Of a DNA stretch of 21,656 nt, positions 21,514 to 21,656 are shown piece after piece (the stretch's first letter is position 1; every line of letters starts with the position of its first letter). A model generated the notes under the pieces. That model did not search any database. It was not told the DNA's origin and saw only the letters and a program-made list of their open reading frames with translations. The stretch is taken from positions 1 through 21,656 of the IMG/VR virus record IMGVR_UViG_3300033986_000177. One strand, given 5' to 3'. Made by a program: the position numbers and the translations under genes. Source of the stretch: a virus.

Positions 21514-21656
21514 AACTTGTCCCCTCCTCCAATCGGAAGCGCTCCGCCGACCGCAAGGCAGCTAAGTATGCTTGCCGTCATCATTACAAGCCATGCCAAT
21601 GCGGCGGGCGAAGGGGCAATCAGCAATATGTACTGCAAGCTCATGCAAAACAGTAT
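21504..21656 (-). CDS. Small membrane ORF, possibly partial
   Basis: This frame is open from the right edge to a TGA at 21504. From the ATG at 21644 it gives 46 aa: MSLQYILLIAPSPAALAWLV, then MMTASILSCLAVGGALPIGG and a short end (GDKLCK). The centre is one or two hydrophobic membrane-like segments. Its end overlaps the start of the helix-turn-helix gene by 10 bases and contains that gene's RBS. The RBS of this ORF lies outside the window, so the start is uncertain, and the gene may be longer. Confidence 0.5.
   Translation of the reverse strand: MLFCMSLQYILLIAPSPAALAWLVMMTASILSCLAVGGALPIGGGDKLCK

Noticed and set aside
1-21656. tRNA genes, insertion sequences, integrase, lysis genes or a reverse transcriptase
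   Set aside because: Looked for and not seen in any frame; the window covers only the replication, packaging, head and tail parts.

Overview
The window is a long stretch of a siphovirus genome, either a prophage or a phage contig. Every credible gene is on the minus strand, so transcription and gene order run from position 21656 down to 1. Shine-Dalgarno sites are strong (AGGAGG, GGGAGG, GAGGTG), GC content is moderate, TTG starts occur, and the protein families (Gp157, P27 TerS, HK97 head genes, DUF1492) are of the type found in phages of low-GC Gram-positive bacteria. The host is probably a clostridial Bacillota. No integrase, repressor, lysis or host gene is visible, so both phage ends lie outside the window.

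Region 1, early/replication (21656 to about 15170): a small membrane ORF at the edge, a helix-turn-helix protein, a Gp157 family protein, a RecA-like/Sak4-type ATPase, an SSB-like protein ending in DDLPF, a CHC2 zinc-finger primase fragment, a DUF927 ATPase/helicase, an AT-rich iteron region that looks like a replication origin (16801-17077), a DEAD-type helicase, and a VRR-NUC nuclease.

Region 2, switch and cargo (about 15170 to 13250): an unknown helical protein, a DUF6273-like protein with a lectin-like, possibly hypervariable C-terminus, a gene broken by a frameshift at a run of eight T, a DUF1492/sigma-70-region-4-like late regulator, then a 159-base non-coding stretch with a candidate extended -10 promoter and a clear intrinsic terminator.

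Region 3, packaging, head and tail (13247 to 1): HNH endonuclease, TerS, TerL, HK97 portal, prohead protease, major capsid protein, adaptor, stopper, tail terminator, HK97 gp10-like protein, tail tube, two tail assembly chaperones joined by a -1 frameshift signal, tape measure, a short distal tail protein, a small tail-fibre-like protein, a protein with a Dit-like C-terminus, and the N-terminal part of a tail endopeptidase/Tal protein that runs off the left edge.

The most unusual signals are: (a) three essential genes (portal, CHC2 primase, helicase) that have a good ribosome binding site and conserved N-terminal sequence but ATT or ATA where ATG is expected; (b) a helicase Walker A motif with Ala in place of Ser/Thr; (c) the possibly hypervariable DUF6273 C-terminus with no reverse transcriptase in view; (d) a promoter-hairpin-terminator module ahead of the packaging operon; and (e) an iteron-rich origin candidate.
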